The position numbers and the translations under genes are program-made. This document shows, piece after piece, positions 17,415 to 25,234 of a stretch of 64,000 bases of DNA. This DNA is from Nocardioides sp. Root682 (GTDB taxonomy: Bacteria; Actinomycetota; Actinomycetes; Propionibacteriales; Nocardioidaceae): the NCBI RefSeq assembly GCF_001427795.1, contig NZ_LMHJ01000002.1, positions 62,001 to 126,000 on the forward strand, in the 5' to 3' direction. Under the pieces are notes generated by a model, which did not search any database, had not been told where the DNA came from, and saw only the letters and a program-made list of their open reading frames with translations. Numbering within the stretch: position 1 is the stretch's first letter; each line of letters starts with the position of its first letter.

Positions 17415-17488
17415 TGGAGCGGACGCGAGGATTTGAACCTCGACCCCTTCCCTGGAAGGGAAGCGTGCTGCGACTACACCACGTCCGC
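17415..17488 (-). tRNA. tRNA-Gly (anticodon UCC), CCA encoded
   Basis: On the minus strand the acceptor stem GCGGACG (17488-17482) pairs with CGTCCGC, followed by discriminator T and an encoded CCA ending at 17415. The anticodon stem-loop is CTTCC-CTTCCAG-GGAAG, giving UCC at positions 34-36. The T-arm is GAGGTTCAAATCCTC. All arms fold canonically. It is flanked by a helicase gene and a small hydrolase gene. Confidence 0.95.
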
Positions 17489-17527
17489 GAAGCCAGACTC
17501 TTTCGAGGCTGACCGGTTCGTAGTATG

Positions 17528-19261
17528 TCAGGCGCCGTCCTCGGTCAGCGTCGTGGTCGGCAGCCAGTCGGCTCCGAGGAGCTGGGCGAGGTCGGCCAGG
17601 CCAGTGGTGTCGCTGCCCACCGTGTCGGAGGCCGCGGCGATCCGCTCCACCATCACCTTGCCGACCTGCTCCTCGACGGTGCCCTCGGCGTACGCGATGT
17701 GCCACGGCGAGACCTGGTGGTCACGGTGGGTGCGTCCGGTCACCTGCCGTCCCGCGATGCCCGAGAAGCGGGCCTGGTGGAAGACGCCGACGCGGGGCTC
17801 GGTGCTCGCCTGTCGGCCGTCGGCGAGGGTCTCGCCGGCGTGCAGGCTGATCGAGGCGACCGTGGTGAAGACGCAGACCTTCGCCTGCCCGGTCTGGAAC
17901 CGCAGCCGCTCGGCCTCGGGATCGAACCGGTCGCGGCCATAGATCGTGGCCACCTCGATGCCGGAGTCGCGGAGTCGGTCGGTGATCGGGTCGGCGGCTG
18001 TCCCCACGAACTCGACCGAGCACGCCACCTGTCGCTCGGCCTGGACCTGCTGGGCGATCCAGGCAACCGTCGAGTCGACGCGGATCAGCCCGGCCTTCTG
18101 CCGGAAGCGAAGCAGCGCGGCGCGGCCCTTCGCGACGTTCCGGCCGTGCCGGGCGATGTCCATCTCACGACAGAACTCTCCCCACTGGGCCTCGTACGCC
18201 GTCCGCTCGGCCGGCGTCAGCGCCACCGGCATGCCGGAGATCGGCACCGGCCCCCATGGAGCCGCGCGGTGCAGCATCGCCGGGGGCCGCTCCTCATCGA
18301 GCCAGCTGCGCACCAGCTTCAGGTCTGCGGCGCGTCGCGCCGGATCGGTGGTCCAGGTCGCGCCGTAGCGTCCGTGCTCCACCGCGACGCCGTGGCGTTC
18401 GAGCGCCGTGGCGAACAGGGCACCGGGTTGCGTCGCCGAGGTCCACTCCTTCATCGACTCGCCGAGCACCTGCGCATAGGCCGGAGCCAGGTACGGCAGC
18501 TCGAGCGGGGTGTGTCCGGGCGTCGCCGTCGTCGCGATGACGAACGGTGCCTTGTCGTGCGGCTTCCCGTGACCGGAGATCCGCGCCCAGAGCTTCCACC
18601 GCTTCGTCGTCGTACGGCGCAGCGCGTGGGCCTCGTCCGCGATGATCACGTCCCACGTGTGGTCCGTGACCTTGTCCAGCCGGTCCCACGTGATCACCAC
18701 CCATTCCAGACCGCCATGCCCCAGTGCCGTGATCGTGCGGCACCAGTGGCCGATCGTGATCGCGGCGGGCCGGTCGGCGATGACGAGCACGCGTCGCGCA
18801 CCGCGGAGGTCGCCCACCGCCGTCGCTCCGAGGACTGCCGCGATCGTCTTGCCCACGCCGGGCTCGTCGGCCAGCAGGAACTGCCGTCCGCCCGCCGCGG
18901 CGCGCGCCGCGATCGCATCGGCTGCCTCGAACTGGATCCTCCGCGGCTCGAGCTCCTCGGTCGCCTCGGGGCCGGGCGTCGGGCTCTCGGGATTCAGGTT
19001 GTTCTCGATGAACCGACCGAGCGTGTACGGGCCCGGCGAGTACGGCGCGAGGTGTGCGGGCAACGCGCGCCCGACGTACAGGTGGGTCTTGACGGCTGAG
19101 TGCCAGGTGGCGCCATCGACCTGGGTCCCGTAGGGGACGTCGAGCACCCACAGCCGCTCGCCCGGACCGGCGGCTGGCAGCGGCCGCTGTGGCTGTCGTG
19201 ACCCGCCCCGGCGCGGGGACGCGCTGCGTCGACGAGCGCTGGATCGGCGGGAACTGGCCAC
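17528..19261 (-). CDS. SNF2-like DEAD/DEAH-box helicase
   Basis: This 577-aa superfamily 2 helicase has Walker A LLADEPGVGKTIAA, Walker B VIIADEAHALRR, motif III ATTATPG and a C-terminal helicase lobe ending with the arginine-finger motif QVTGRTHRDHQ (motif VI). The first 100 residues are a basic, low-complexity tail and a small N-terminal domain (VPYGTQVDGATWHSAVKTHL). Size and organisation resemble the compact SNF2-like helicases encoded by actinophages and mobile elements more than host repair helicases. The start is a GTG at 19261 with no strong ribosome site. Its 3' end is about 40 bp from a tRNA-Gly gene and its 5' end faces the rnpB terminator. Function in the cell is unknown. Confidence 0.8.
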   Translation of the reverse strand: MASSRRSSARRRSASPRRGGSRQPQRPLPAAGPGERLWVLDVPYGTQVDGATWHSAVKTHLYVGRALPAHLAPYSPGPYTLGRFIENNLNPESPTPGPEATEELEPRRIQFEAADAIAARAAAGGRQFLLADEPGVGKTIAAVLGATAVGDLRGARRVLVIADRPAAITIGHWCRTITALGHGGLEWVVITWDRLDKVTDHTWDVIIADEAHALRRTTTKRWKLWARISGHGKPHDKAPFVIATTATPGHTPLELPYLAPAYAQVLGESMKEWTSATQPGALFATALERHGVAVEHGRYGATWTTDPARRAADLKLVRSWLDEERPPAMLHRAAPWGPVPISGMPVALTPAERTAYEAQWGEFCREMDIARHGRNVAKGRAALLRFRQKAGLIRVDSTVAWIAQQVQAERQVACSVEFVGTAADPITDRLRDSGIEVATIYGRDRFDPEAERLRFQTGQAKVCVFTTVASISLHAGETLADGRQASTEPRVGVFHQARFSGIAGRQVTGRTHRDHQVSPWHIAYAEGTVEEQVGKVMVERIAAASDTVGSDTTGLADLAQLLGADWLPTTTLTEDGA

Positions 19262-19315
19262 CCGCGGACGCTATCGGGGTGGTCGGCCCGAACAGGGGCG
19301 GCTCGCCTGCGAAGG

Positions 19316-19337
19316 GAAAAGATCCCGCACATGCGGG
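19316..19337 (-). terminator. Intrinsic terminator of rnpB
   Basis: On the minus strand CCCGCA-TG-TGCGGG forms a six-pair hairpin (19337-19324) followed by ATCTTTT. It lies directly after the 3' end of the RNase P RNA and is the only classical hairpin-plus-U-tract terminator noticed in this window. Confidence 0.75.
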
Positions 19338-19343
19338 GTTTGG

Positions 19344-19721
19344 TGGACGGGCTGGTCTGTAAGCCGGGTTCTGTGACTCTTTCGAGCCGGCGACCATCCA
19401 TCTACGGCTGCCGTTGCCGACAGCCTCCAGCAACCTACCCGCACGCTCGGGCGAGCAGCCCTCGAACGCGTGCTGTCTGGTCTTGCTCCGGGTGGGGTTT
19501 GCCTAGCTGCCCCGGTCACCCGAGGCACTGGTGGGCTCTTGCCCCACCGTTTCACCCTTACCGCTGCTCCGGAGAGCGGCGGCGGTCTGTTTTCTGTGGC
19601 ACTTTCCCGCGGGTCACCCCGGGTGGGTGTTACCCACCACCCTGCTCTGTGGAGCCCGGACTTTCCTCGGGACCTGTCGCCTCACGGCGGAGATCACGCG
19701 GTCGCCCGACCAGCCCGTCCG
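19344..19721 (-). ncRNA. rnpB: RNase P RNA (bacterial type A)
   Basis: The minus strand contains the conserved core GAGGAAAGTCCGGGCTCC near 19675 and the 3' motif ACAGAACCCGGCTTACAGAC. The ends are complementary: GGACGGGCTGG at the 5' side (19720 downward) pairs with CCAGCCCGTCC at the 3' side (19354-19344), forming P1. At about 378 nt it has the length of actinobacterial type A RNase P RNA. It is the catalytic RNA that matures tRNA 5' ends. A -10-like TAGGGT lies at 19733-19728, so transcription probably begins at about 19721. Confidence 0.95.
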
Positions 19722-19754
19722 TTGGTCACCCTAGTGGTGCGGGGGCGTTCCGAG

Positions 19755-19792
19755 GGTTTCGAGGCGCGCTTCGCTCGCACCTCAACCACCGG
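19755..19792 (+). repeat. REP-like dispersed repeat, single copy
   Basis: A 38-base unit beginning GGTTTCGAGG and ending CACCTCAACCACCGG. The inverted copy at 47454-47491 differs at one base, and a 39-base version lies at 47522-47560. Here it sits just upstream of the rnpB promoter and ahead of the TPR gene. The core contains the dyad GCGCTTCGC/GCGAGC-type pairing typical of this family. Confidence 0.8.
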
Positions 19793-19833
19793 CCCCGGGG
19801 AACAACCGCATCCCGCGGACGGTTGGTACGGCC

Positions 19834-20265
19834 ATGAGCGAGATCCGTCTTCAGGCGCCCGTGATGGCCCCTATTGATGGGTGGAGGCCGGGCGCGACCC
19901 GCGAGCACGCGTCGGCGTACCGGACTGCTCACGACCTGCTCAGCCGCAACGCACCGCGTGAGGCGCTCGAGGTGCTCGAACCGGCTCTGGTCGAGGAGCC
20001 TGCCAACCGCGGGCTGCGGTCGCTCCGGGCGTGGGCGTTCTTCCAGAGCGCGCACCTCGCGAAGGCCACCGCCGAGCTCACGACGCTCGTGGAGGAGGAC
20101 CCGACGGACACCTGGTCACGGCACACCCTCGGGCGTTCGCTCGAGCGCCAGTCGAAGTACGACGAAGCGCTTCCGCACCTGCGGCTGGCTGCGGTGATGA
20201 CGGGCGACCCCGAGCACGAGTACGACGTCCTGCGTGTCGAGCGGAGCGCGGGACGGGTCGGCTGA
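19834..20265 (+). CDS. Tetratricopeptide-repeat protein
   Basis: This 143-aa protein has about two and a half TPR-like helical pairs: EALEVLEPALVEEPANRGLR, KATAELTTLVEEDPTDTWSR with the following HTLGRSLERQSKYDEALPHL. Such repeats bind other proteins. The first 30 residues are unstructured-looking. It is a conserved small type in actinobacteria, but no specific role is known. It converges on the excalibur-domain gene with 19 bp between the stops. Confidence 0.8.
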   Translation: MSEIRLQAPVMAPIDGWRPGATREHASAYRTAHDLLSRNAPREALEVLEPALVEEPANRGLRSLRAWAFFQSAHLAKATAELTTLVEEDPTDTWSRHTLGRSLERQSKYDEALPHLRLAAVMTGDPEHEYDVLRVERSAGRVG

Positions 20266-20284
20266 GGTCCAGCCTCGGGCCCGG

Positions 20285-20566
20285 TCAGCGCTCGCAGGCG
20301 GTGCCGTCGCGGTCGCGATCGAGGCGCTTGTAGTTCGCCCAGTAGACCTTCTTGGCGCGTGTGGTCGTGGACGGGCGCCCGTATCCGGCTCGCACCTGGC
20401 GGGCGGCAGCGGTCGCGCTCTTCGCCACCCCGTGGGGGTAGACCTTGGCGAGCTTGGTGCAGCTGGAGTAGTAGGTGCCGGCCGCATCGGCTGCGGGGGC
20501 AAGCGCCACGGTCACGGGCATGGAGAGGGCGACAGCGGCCAGGGCTGCAGCGAAGCGTCGGTTCAT
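20285..20566 (-). CDS. Secreted protein with excalibur calcium-binding domain
   Basis: This 93-aa precursor has a signal peptide ending about residue 28 (APAADA) and a single excalibur domain, seen as YYSSCTKLAKVYPHGV at its start and the calcium-loop DRDRDGTACE at the C-terminus. The Asp-x-Asp-x-Asp-Gly pattern and the paired cysteines are those of the family. It is probably exported and disulfide-bonded. Function beyond calcium binding is unknown. It is followed on the same strand by nothing for 19 bp before the convergent TPR gene. Confidence 0.85.
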   Translation of the reverse strand: MNRRFAAALAAVALSMPVTVALAPAADAAGTYYSSCTKLAKVYPHGVAKSATAAARQVRAGYGRPSTTTRAKKVYWANYKRLDRDRDGTACER

Positions 20567-20599
20567 GCCGACGACATTAGAGAGGATTCACCAAAGCAA

Positions 20600-20636
20600 C
20601 CGGCGAATGCCGGAACCCGGGCCTTTCGTCCCGGGT
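20600..20636 (-). terminator. Tandem hairpins after the transglutaminase-like operon
   Basis: Two adjacent hairpins, CCGGC-GAAT-GCCGG (20600-20613) and ACCCGGG-N8-CCCGGGT (20615-20621 with 20630-20636), occupy the 69 bp between the operon's last stop codon and the excalibur gene start. They are likely to end the ATP-grasp/alpha-E/transglutaminase-like transcript, though there is no U-tract. Confidence 0.55.
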
Positions 20637-21481
20637 CAGCTGATCCGGGTGACCTCGACGAGCACGTCGAGCTTGGCCGTCTTCGCGCCCGAGTAGATCC
20701 CGCGCAGTGGCGGGACGTCGGTGTAGTCACGGCCGTGGCCGATGGCGACGTACCGGTTTCCGGGCGCTGCGTTGGTGCCCGGGTCGAAGCCCTGCCAGCC
20801 GTCGTCCCACCACTCGACCCAGGCGTGCGAGTCACCGGCGACGGTCTCGCCGATGACCGGGTCCTCGACGGGGTGGACGTAGCCGGAGACGTAGCGCGCG
20901 GGGATGCCGAGCGTGCGCAGGGCGCCGATGGTCAGGTGGACCATGTCCTGGATGACGCCGGCACGCTGCTGCCACGCCTCCGCGGCGGGTGATTCGACGT
21001 CGGTGGAGCCCGGCAGGAAGTCGATCTGCTCGTGCACCAGGCGGCAGACCTCGAGGGCGGCGAAGCCCGGCATCGCGGACGCGGCGCCGATCGCCGCGAC
21101 CTGCTGGGCGAAGTCGTCCGGCGGTGCGACGAGGTCGTTGAGGACGAGGAACTCCGTCCAGCGGTCGCTCACCTCGCGTTCGGAGTACGACGACCAGGGG
21201 GTCGTGGCGACGGGGGAGCCGGTGCGGTTCACCTGCACCGTCGAGGTCGCCGTCACCGTCATGACGTCGTGGGGGTCGACCACCTCGAACGCCGTCACCT
21301 GGCAGCCGAAGTAGTCGGTGGACGTGGAGGTCCACGGCTTCGGGGTCACCTCGAGCCGGTTGTGCACGACGATCTGCTCGGGCGTGGTCACCGGTGTCAT
21401 CCGGGCCTGGTTGTAGGACGCGGCGGCCCGGCCGTCGTACTCGTACTTCGAGGTGTGCACGATCCGTAGTTGCATGCTCAT
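20636..21481 (-). CDS. Transglutaminase-like protein lacking the catalytic cysteine
   Basis: From the ATG at 21481 the product is 281 aa with an N-terminal beta domain (bacterial transglutaminase-like N-terminal region) and the core segment RAGVIQDMVHLTIGALRTLG followed by IPARYVSGYVHP. In active members the sequence is GVCxDxxHL; here the cysteine is replaced by Ile177 (codon at 20953-20951). The histidine in SHAWVEWW (His219) and the aspartate in GFDPG (Asp233) are kept. It is the third gene of the operon with the ATP-grasp and alpha-E proteins, with a 4-bp ATGA overlap that fixes the start. It is probably a non-enzymatic or altered member. Confidence 0.88.
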   Translation of the reverse strand: MSMQLRIVHTSKYEYDGRAAASYNQARMTPVTTPEQIVVHNRLEVTPKPWTSTSTDYFGCQVTAFEVVDPHDVMTVTATSTVQVNRTGSPVATTPWSSYSEREVSDRWTEFLVLNDLVAPPDDFAQQVAAIGAASAMPGFAALEVCRLVHEQIDFLPGSTDVESPAAEAWQQRAGVIQDMVHLTIGALRTLGIPARYVSGYVHPVEDPVIGETVAGDSHAWVEWWDDGWQGFDPGTNAAPGNRYVAIGHGRDYTDVPPLRGIYSGAKTAKLDVLVEVTRIS

Positions 21482-22431
21482 ACTCCGACTCCCTTCCAGG
21501 CCACGGCTTCGGCGCCGGCGAAGTAGCGGTGGCTGATCGCGTCGGTGGCCGCGGCACAGGTGCGTTGCAGCCGCTCCATCTCGTCGGGTACGTCGGCGAT
21601 CAGGTCCGCCAGCGAGCGGTACTCCAGCTCCGCGCGGATCCGGCCGATCAACCGGTGCGCCTCGTCCTGGAAGCCGGCGCGGTGCGGGTCGCCACCGATG
21701 TTGTCCAGCGCGTGCTCGGCGCGGTTGAGCGCGAACACCACCGACCGCGGGAACAGCCGGTCCAGCAACAGGAACTCCGCTGCAGCCCGGTCGGTCTCGA
21801 TCCCGCGATAGGTGCGCAGGAACGCGTCGTACGCCCCCGACGCGCGCAGCGCGGACGTCCACCGGTCGGCGGCGCTCGACAGCGCCGTGGTGGCCACCAG
21901 GCGGGAGGTCATGTCGGCGCGCTCGATGCTGCGCCCGAGCATGATGAACTGCCAGCTCTCGTCGCGGGTCATGGTGGCGTCGGCAGTACCGGTGATCAGT
22001 GCCGCGCGTTCGCGCACCCACTGGAAGACGTACGGCGGCCGGAGGGTCTCGAAGTGCCCCGAGGGGATCGGGCGCCAGGTGGTGTTGATGACCTCCCACA
22101 GCGGCACGGTCAGCGTCTCGCGTGCACCGCGGGCGGACTCGCGCGCCGAGGACAGGATGGCCGCGATCGAGTTGGGGCACTGCGGGTCGTAGGCGAGCAG
22201 CCGCAGCACCTGCTCGATGGTCACCGGGCCGCGGACGTCGACCCCGAACTCGGCCGCGATGTCCGCCTCGACGCCCATGCAGGCCAGCAGGTCGCGGCAG
22301 GTCTGGGTCTCGTCGACCGATCCGTCCTCGAGCAGCAGCTGGGACTGCACGTCGAGGATCCGGGCGGTGTCGTCGGCCCGCTCGATGTAGCGGCCGATCC
22401 AGAAGAGCGACTCGGCGATCCGGCTCAGCAT
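21478..22431 (-). CDS. Alpha-E domain protein
   Basis: This 317-aa all-helical protein begins MLSRIAESLFWIGRYIERAD, the hallmark of the alpha-E family (two related halves; the second is marked by FIMLGRSIERADMTSRL). The ATG at 22431 shares one base with the upstream TGA (TGATG), and its stop overlaps the start of the transglutaminase-like gene by 4 bp. Alpha-E proteins nearly always accompany a circularly permuted ATP-grasp protein and a transglutaminase, and a peptide-ligation or peptide-tagging pathway has been proposed from genome context. The actual reaction is undetermined. Confidence 0.9.
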   Translation of the reverse strand: MLSRIAESLFWIGRYIERADDTARILDVQSQLLLEDGSVDETQTCRDLLACMGVEADIAAEFGVDVRGPVTIEQVLRLLAYDPQCPNSIAAILSSARESARGARETLTVPLWEVINTTWRPIPSGHFETLRPPYVFQWVRERAALITGTADATMTRDESWQFIMLGRSIERADMTSRLVATTALSSAADRWTSALRASGAYDAFLRTYRGIETDRAAAEFLLLDRLFPRSVVFALNRAEHALDNIGGDPHRAGFQDEAHRLIGRIRAELEYRSLADLIADVPDEMERLQRTCAAATDAISHRYFAGAEAVAWKGVGV

Positions 22432-23972
22432 CACTCCACCCCCTGCGACTGGGACTGTGACTGCACGTGACCCTGTGCCTGGGACTGCGTCTGCGTCGGG
22501 GTCTCCGTCGGAGGAGCGGACTGCGCCTGCTCGGCGCTCGTCGGACCCGCCAGCACCCAGGTGTCCTTGGTGCCGCCGCCGCGCGAGGAGTTCACGATCA
22601 GCTCGCCCTTGCCGAGCGCCACCCGGGTGAGCCCGCCGGGCAGCACCCACACGCGGTTCCCGTCGTTGACCGCGAACGGTCGCAGGTCGACGTGGCGCGG
22701 ACCGAGCTCGCCGTCGACGAAGGTCGGCACGGTCGACAGCTGCACCACCGGCTGGGCGATCCACGCGCGGGGATCCTCGATCACCTTGGCGCGCAGCTCG
22801 TCGAGCTCGGCGCGCGTCGCGCGCGGCCCGATCACGATGCCCTTGCCACCGGACCCGTCGACGGGCTTCACGACCAGCTCGTCGATCCGGTCGAGCACCT
22901 CCTCGCGAGCCGCGGCGTCACCGCAGCGCCAGGTGTCGACGTTGCGGATCACCGGCTCCTCGCGCAGATAGTAGCGAATGATGTCGGGCATGTAGGTGTA
23001 GACGAGTTTGTCGTCCGCGACCCCGTTGCCGACCGCGTTGGCCAGCGTCACGTTGCCGGCACGGGCCGCGTCGATCAGGCCGGGACAGCCGAGCATCGAG
23101 TCGGCGCGGAAGTGCACCGGGTCGAGGAACTCGTCGTCGATGCGGCGATAGATGACGTGCACCGGGGCCAGCCCCTTGGTGGTGCGCATCATCACCTCGC
23201 CGCGCTTGCAGACCAGGTCGCGCCCCTCGACCAGCTCGACGCCCATCGTCCGTGCCAGCAGGGTGTGCTCGAAGTAGGCGCCGTTGTAGACGCCCGGAGT
23301 CAGTACGACGACCGTCGGGTCCGCCACGCCCGCTGGTGCCGCAGCGCGCAGTGCGGCGAGCAGCCGCTGCGGATAGCTGGCGACCGGCCGGATCCGGTGC
23401 TGCGTGATGGTCTCGGGCAGCGCGGCGGAGATCGCGCGCCGACTGGTCATCACGTACGACACGCCCGACGGCACCCGTACGTTGTCCTCGAGCACCCGGA
23501 ACTCGCCGAGGTTGTCGCGGATCAGGTCGATCCCCGCGACGTGCACCCGCACCCCGTTGGCCGGGCGGACGCCCGCCGCCTGCCGGTGGAAGTGGGAGCT
23601 GGTCGTGATCACGGCCCGCGGGATCACTCCGTCGTCGAAGACGTTGCCGGCGTCGTACACGTCAGCAAGGAGCATCTCGAGCGCCTGGACCCGTTGCTGC
23701 AGGCCCTTCTCGATCACCGACCACGTGTCCATCTCGATCACGCGCGGCAGGATGTCGAGCGGCATGGCGCGCTCTTCGCCGCCGATGTCGAAGGTGATGC
23801 CCTGGTCGAGATAGCTGGCCTGCAGCGCCTCGACGCGGCTGATCAGCTCGGGCGTGCTCATCTTGTCGAGCGAGTCGCGCATCCGGAGGTACGGCGGGCG
23901 CAGTTGGGCGCCGTCGAACATCTCGTCGTAGGCCGGTCCGTTGGTTCCGTACCCCTCGAACATCGTGCTCAT
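22431..23972 (-). CDS. Circularly permuted ATP-grasp protein
   Basis: This 513-aa protein carries the family landmarks DGVIPRAVITTSSHF, GRDLVCKRGEVMMRTT and the ATP-binding VVKPVDGSGGKGIVIGPRA. The order of motifs is that of the type 2 circularly permuted ATP-grasp enzymes, expected to join a carboxylate to an amine with ATP. It is the first gene of a three-gene operon (ATP-grasp, alpha-E, transglutaminase-like). Residues after about 480 form an unusual Gln/Ser/Thr-rich tail ending QSQSQSQGVE that looks disordered. The start ATG at 23972 is 78 bp from a divergent small gene. Confidence 0.9.
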   Translation of the reverse strand: MSTMFEGYGTNGPAYDEMFDGAQLRPPYLRMRDSLDKMSTPELISRVEALQASYLDQGITFDIGGEERAMPLDILPRVIEMDTWSVIEKGLQQRVQALEMLLADVYDAGNVFDDGVIPRAVITTSSHFHRQAAGVRPANGVRVHVAGIDLIRDNLGEFRVLEDNVRVPSGVSYVMTSRRAISAALPETITQHRIRPVASYPQRLLAALRAAAPAGVADPTVVVLTPGVYNGAYFEHTLLARTMGVELVEGRDLVCKRGEVMMRTTKGLAPVHVIYRRIDDEFLDPVHFRADSMLGCPGLIDAARAGNVTLANAVGNGVADDKLVYTYMPDIIRYYLREEPVIRNVDTWRCGDAAAREEVLDRIDELVVKPVDGSGGKGIVIGPRATRAELDELRAKVIEDPRAWIAQPVVQLSTVPTFVDGELGPRHVDLRPFAVNDGNRVWVLPGGLTRVALGKGELIVNSSRGGGTKDTWVLAGPTSAEQAQSAPPTETPTQTQSQAQGHVQSQSQSQGVE

Positions 23973-24050
23973 CCTCGGACCTTACTCACGTTCGGTAACA
24001 CGGATGTTGCAGGACATGACCCCATCGTCACCGCGCGGTAGTTTTTCTCC

Positions 24051-24233
24051 ATGGCGTACTGGTTCTGCCTCACCCACCACACCGTCGAAGGCACCGAAGG
24101 GTGCCCCAACAAGGATCGGCTCGGACCGTACGACACGGAGGCCGAGGCATCGCGTGCGCTCGAGAAGGCCGCCGAGCGCACGGAGGCCTGGGACGAGGAC
24201 CCGGTCTGGAACGACGACGTCGAGCCCGAGTGA
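24051..24233 (+). CDS. Conserved small actinobacterial protein
   Basis: A 60-aa acidic protein, MAYWFCLTHHTVEGTEGC at the start, then LGPYDTEAEASRALEKAAER and an acidic end (DDVEPE). The LGPY-T-x-EEA-x-RAL pattern is common among short actinobacterial proteins of unknown function, which often begin with an aromatic strand followed by this helix. The HH and two cysteines at the N-terminus could bind a metal, but that is speculative. It is divergent from the ATP-grasp operon and 14 bp upstream of a small membrane protein gene. Confidence 0.7.
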   Translation: MAYWFCLTHHTVEGTEGCPNKDRLGPYDTEAEASRALEKAAERTEAWDEDPVWNDDVEPE

Positions 24234-24247
24234 AGGTCGGTCAGTAG

Positions 24248-24559
24248 GTGCCGTACTCCCGTCGCCGCCGGATCCGTCCGGTGGTCATCGACCCTGCCAC
24301 GGGCAGGCAGATCTCGTCAGGCCCGTTCATCGGCCTGGGTCTGGTCGTCTCCGCGGGCTTCCTCTACGGCGTGGCCTTCTGGCTGGTCCCGGTCTGGGTC
24401 GCTGTCGTCCTGTTGCTGACCTGGCTGGTGATGCTCCTGTCCTGCTTCGCGTGGTGGACGCCGGTCCCGCAGCGGCTGGTCCCCCTCGGTGTGTTCGCCT
24501 TCGTCTGGTGGTTCGTGGCCGTGGCCGCGGCTGGGGTGTTCCTCGACTGGAAGGCCTGA
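24248..24559 (+). CDS. Small membrane protein, unknown function
   Basis: This 103-aa protein starts at GTG 24248 and has a basic cytosolic N-terminus (YSRRRRIRPVV) and three hydrophobic stretches: FIGLGLVVSAGFLYGVAFWL, VWVAVVLLLTWLVMLLSCFA and LVPLGVFAFVWWFVAVAAAG. It probably spans the membrane three times. No family recognised. It is only 14 bp after the preceding small gene and 27 bp before a TetR gene, so the three may share a transcript, although the start lacks a strong ribosome site. Confidence 0.65.
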   Translation: MPYSRRRRIRPVVIDPATGRQISSGPFIGLGLVVSAGFLYGVAFWLVPVWVAVVLLLTWLVMLLSCFAWWTPVPQRLVPLGVFAFVWWFVAVAAAGVFLDWKA

Positions 24560-24586
24560 CGCAAGGGCACGCCCTAGGCTCAGGTC

Positions 24587-25234
24587 GTGAGTTCTCGTCC
24601 CCGTTCGACCGACGACCACGGACCCCGACGGCGCCTGGCGCCGGAGGCTCGCCGTGCCCAGCTCCTCGCCGTCGCCGAGGACGTGTTCGCGCGTCTCGGC
24701 GTCCAGGGGACGGCCGTCGACGACATCGCCGCGGCAGCGGGCGTGACTCGAACCCTGATCTACAAGTACTTCGCCGACAAGGACGAGATCTACCTCGAGT
24801 GCGTCCGGGCTGCCCGGGAGGTGCTCGACAACGCGGTGGTCGCGGCCGCGGGGGAGTACGACGCCGCCGAGGACCAGCTGCGTGCCGGCTTCCGGGCCTA
24901 CTTCACGTTCGTCCGCGACGGTGGTTCCAAGTGGGACGTGCTCTTCGGCGGTGGAGCTGCCGCATCGGGATCGGTCGCCGACCTGTCCGCGGCGTTCCGC
25001 TACCAGACCGTCGAGGTGATCGCCGCCCTCGTCCGCTCGGCAGCCCCGGGCCTCGCCGAGGACTCAGCCGTGGCCTATGCGCACGCGATCTCGGGTGCCG
25101 CCGAGCAGACCGCGAAGTGGTGGCGACGCCACGCGGACACGACGATCGACGTCGTGGTCGAGCAGCTGATGGACGTGCTGTGGCCCGGCCTGGCATCGAT
25201 CGTGGCCCGGCAGGTCAGCGACCCGGCAGATTGA
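24587..25234 (+). CDS. TetR-family transcriptional regulator
   Basis: This 215-aa regulator starts at GTG 24587. The N-terminal DNA-binding domain is canonical: RRAQLLAVAEDVFARLGVQG then AVDDIAAAAGVTRTLIYKYFADKDEIY. The C-terminal domain is helical and divergent, as expected for ligand binding. Its target is not obvious; the nearest upstream genes are two small proteins in the same direction. Its 3' end overlaps the 3' end of the convergent histidine kinase gene by 20 bp. Confidence 0.9.
   Translation: MSSRPRSTDDHGPRRRLAPEARRAQLLAVAEDVFARLGVQGTAVDDIAAAAGVTRTLIYKYFADKDEIYLECVRAAREVLDNAVVAAAGEYDAAEDQLRAGFRAYFTFVRDGGSKWDVLFGGGAAASGSVADLSAAFRYQTVEVIAALVRSAAPGLAEDSAVAYAHAISGAAEQTAKWWRRHADTTIDVVVEQLMDVLWPGLASIVARQVSDPAD

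Noticed and set aside
17415..19261. Integrated prophage or genomic island at tRNA-Gly
   Set aside because: No integrase, no visible duplicated tRNA 3' end and no other phage genes; only the helicase hints at it, so it is kept as a weak finding and not annotated as an element.
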